Shown in pieces: positions 62,490-64,000 of a stretch of DNA of 64,000 nucleotides. The DNA is from CBDDCX01 sp965226925. GTDB taxonomy: Bacteria; Gemmatimonadota; Gemmatimonadetes; Longimicrobiales; Gaopeijiaceae. Each line of letters starts with the position of its first letter. Position 1 is the stretch's first letter. The DNA is taken from assembly GCA_965226925.1 (NCBI GenBank), contig CBDDEN010000007.1, positions 124,001 to 188,000 of the forward strand, read 5' to 3'. Position numbers and translations under genes: made by a program. The notes beneath the pieces are model-generated. The model was not told the DNA's origin and did no database searches. It saw only the letters and a list, made by a program, of their open reading frames with translations.

Positions 62490-63143
62490 ATGTCCATCAA
62501 GTCCGCGCTGAAGTCCGTCCTTACCATGGGAAAGGGTGTCGTTCGAGGCCTTCCCGAGTCGAGCGACGATCGTGACCCCATCGAGTTGTTCGGCGAGTGG
62601 TTCGAAGAGGCGAAGGAGTCCGGGATCCTACTCCCCGAGTCGACCTCTCTGGCCACGGCCACGCCCGAGGGGGTGCCGTCGTCGCGAATGGTCCTGCTGA
62701 AGGCCTTCGGCGCCGACGGGTTCGTCTTCTATACGAACTACGGAAGCCGCAAGGCAGCAGAGCTGGACTCCAATCCGCGGGCTGCCCTCCTTCTGCACTG
62801 GGCCGTCCTACAAAGGCAGGTGAGGGTGGAGGGGCGAGTGGAGCGGATCGGCCAGGCGGAGGCCGAGGCCTATTTCCGGACCAGGGGACGGGGAAGCCAG
62901 ATCGGGGCGTGGGCGTCTCGGCAAAGCACCAGGTTGGAGGTCCGGGCCGAGTTGGAGCAGCGCGTATCCGAAGTGGAGGAACGCTTCAAGGAGCGCGACG
63001 TACCTCTCCCCGAATTCTGGGGAGGATACCGGGTCGTCCCGGAGCGCATCGAGTTTTGGAAGGGGAGACTGAACCGCCTCCATGACCGGCTCGTCTACAA
63101 GCGCGAAGACGGAGGATGGGGCACCGAGCGGCTCTACCCCTGA
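62490..63143 (+). CDS. pdxH: Pyridoxamine 5'-phosphate oxidase
   Basis: The enzyme oxidises pyridoxamine or pyridoxine 5'-phosphate to PLP using FMN. The protein has 217 residues from ATG 62490. FMN- and substrate-binding blocks are SSRMVLLKAFGADGFVFYTN, YGSRKAAELDSNPRAALLLH, WAVLQRQVRVEGRVERIGQA, GSQIGAWASRQS and the C-terminal EFWKGRLNRLHDRLVYKRED. All are intact and the length is standard. It converges on the CHAD-domain gene, and the two stop regions overlap slightly. Confidence 0.95.
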   Translation: MSIKSALKSVLTMGKGVVRGLPESSDDRDPIELFGEWFEEAKESGILLPESTSLATATPEGVPSSRMVLLKAFGADGFVFYTNYGSRKAAELDSNPRAALLLHWAVLQRQVRVEGRVERIGQAEAEAYFRTRGRGSQIGAWASRQSTRLEVRAELEQRVSEVEERFKERDVPLPEFWGGYRVVPERIEFWKGRLNRLHDRLVYKREDGGWGTERLYP

Positions 63144-64000
63144 CCCCTGGCTTTCACCCAGCAATCCTCCACCCACCCCACGAACGCTTCGGTCTCTCTT
63201 TCGAGGAGACCCGCGGCCAACCGCCTGGCTTCCTCCGACAGTGCCTGGCGACGCTCGTCAACGTCGGATAGTAGCGCATCCGTCCGGGCGTCGGTGATGC
63301 CGCCAGCCGCCTCGATGCTTCGCCCGAGTACCGTCGATCGTTGCTTTCCCCCAGGAGATCGCTGAGGTGATGCAACTCGATGGAGTACGGCTCCAGCACC
63401 TCGACAGCGATAGGAGCCAAGAACTCGAGTTGGTGTCGAAGATCCTTGGCTCGCTTTCGCAACTCGTGTTGGGCCTCGGCGTCTGATCCCTCCCCGCAGG
63501 CCCGCTGGTGGTGCGCTCGGGCCGCGTCATACGAGGTGGTCATCACCACTCGCAACCACTCGAGATCGCCCATCTCGACCACCGCCGGCCAGCAGACGGT
63601 GAGCGCTCCGAGCAGGTCCCTTGCCTTCGCGCACGGGCCATCGGGTCCTGTAGCCGTGGCAAAGAGCCCGTCGCGGTTGGCCTCGAGTTCCCCGATCAAC
63701 GACCCCCAGGCTTCGTCGAGTCCCGGCTCCGTAGTCGCCGCGCGGACCGCACCGGCGGTCTCGACGAGCACGTCGGCGTCGCGAATGGGTGCGGCGCAGC
63801 GCCCGGCACTCCGCAGGGTCCGATCGGCCGAATCATACGCATCTGAGGTCAGCGCAGGCCGAACGAATCTCGAGAGGGCCCGCGCTCGGTTGAGCGTCGT
63901 TCGTGCCTCGTGCGCAGCCAGACCGACATCCGCCATATCGATCATGACGTCCCGAGCCTGTTGAACCAGTTGCCGGATCTCCCTGCTCAATCCCTCGAGC
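63134..64000 (-). pseudogene. CHAD-domain protein, frameshifted, start beyond or near window edge
   Basis: The first part (QARDVMIDMADVGLAAHEAR, TLNRARALSRFVRP, RDADVLVETAGAVRAATTEP, RKRAKDLRHQLEFLAPIAVE, ELHHLSDLLGESND) has the helical CHAD pattern with conserved His and Arg residues that bind polyphosphate. After LLGESND the proper continuation (TVLGRSIEAAGGITDARTDA, LLSDVDERRQALSEEARRLA, FVGWVEDCWVKARG) is in another frame, ending at 63134; the break is near 63340. In the unshifted frame a stop follows at 63154. The 5' end reads on past 63990 without a firm start, so the gene probably extends beyond the window. Confidence 0.75.

Noticed and set aside
1..64000. CRISPR array, rRNA or complete tRNA genes
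   Set aside because: No regularly spaced repeats, no rRNA-like blocks and no full tRNA fold were found by eye on either strand.

Overview
The window is GC-rich chromosomal DNA from a Gram-negative bacterium. It carries outer-membrane systems (TonB-dependent receptor, beta-barrel autotransporters), lipoproteins and c-type-cytochrome-like proteins. Two minus-strand remnants near 22 kb encode the Ser/Thr-kinase N-terminus 'MTDPI.RLNAALEGRYRVER', which I associate with Gemmatimonadota. Carboxypeptidase-regulatory TonB receptors and BIG2 lipoproteins fit the same phylum. The heavy IS load and many broken genes suggest a host-associated (perhaps sponge-associated) lineage. The taxonomy is inference.

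Layout. 0-0.2 kb: start of a tyrosine recombinase (minus). 0.3-9.7 kb: remnants of surface proteins, then a giant Ig-like/Fn3/Calx-beta autotransporter that is broken in frame twice, once exactly at an 11-C tract. 10.7 kb: an AlpA-like regulator. 11.5-12.6 kb: a small hypothetical gene, a HEPN-like remnant and an integrase remnant. 13.1-17.5 kb: a multidomain metalloprotease lipoprotein and its truncated paralogue. 17.6-22.3 kb: IS3-family pieces, a DUF169 gene, a decayed parA / ribbon-helix-helix / recombinase module and two kinase remnants. 22.4-24.6 kb: an intact flotillin-NfeD membrane pair. 24.8-30.9 kb: IS3 with a nested IS5, a small membrane protein, a relaxase/mobilisation remnant and an IS256-family element. 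31.1-34.0 kb: TonB receptor facing a broken GlcG/HbpS gene across a strong terminator. 34.6-38.9 kb: a second, inverted copy of the autotransporter C-terminus plus alpA, cut off by an IS3 element. 38.9-46.2 kb: an IS island with at least one element nested in another. 46.3-54.1 kb: TPR lipid/periplasmic protein, ISNCY element, Trm112-like, DUF192, Yip1-like pseudogene, another IS pair and a Gly-tract cytochrome-like lipoprotein.

54.4-64 kb looks like stable core chromosome: formate-tetrahydrofolate ligase, an APC permease, a HAD phosphatase overlapping a fatty-acid desaturase, a MITE-like repeat, a DUF3179 gene with an in-frame TGA at the position of the first Cys of its CPxC motif (a probable selenoprotein), a GNAT acetyltransferase, pyridoxamine-phosphate oxidase and a frameshifted CHAD-domain gene.

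Two themes stand out. First, surface-protein variation: a poly-C tract in the autotransporter, and a 4.2-kb inverted duplication of its translocator end that brackets about 23.7 kb and could support inversion or gene conversion. Second, a decayed integrative plasmid-like element, whose parts (parA, RHH, tyrosine recombinases, AlpA, relaxase) are scattered between insertion sequences.
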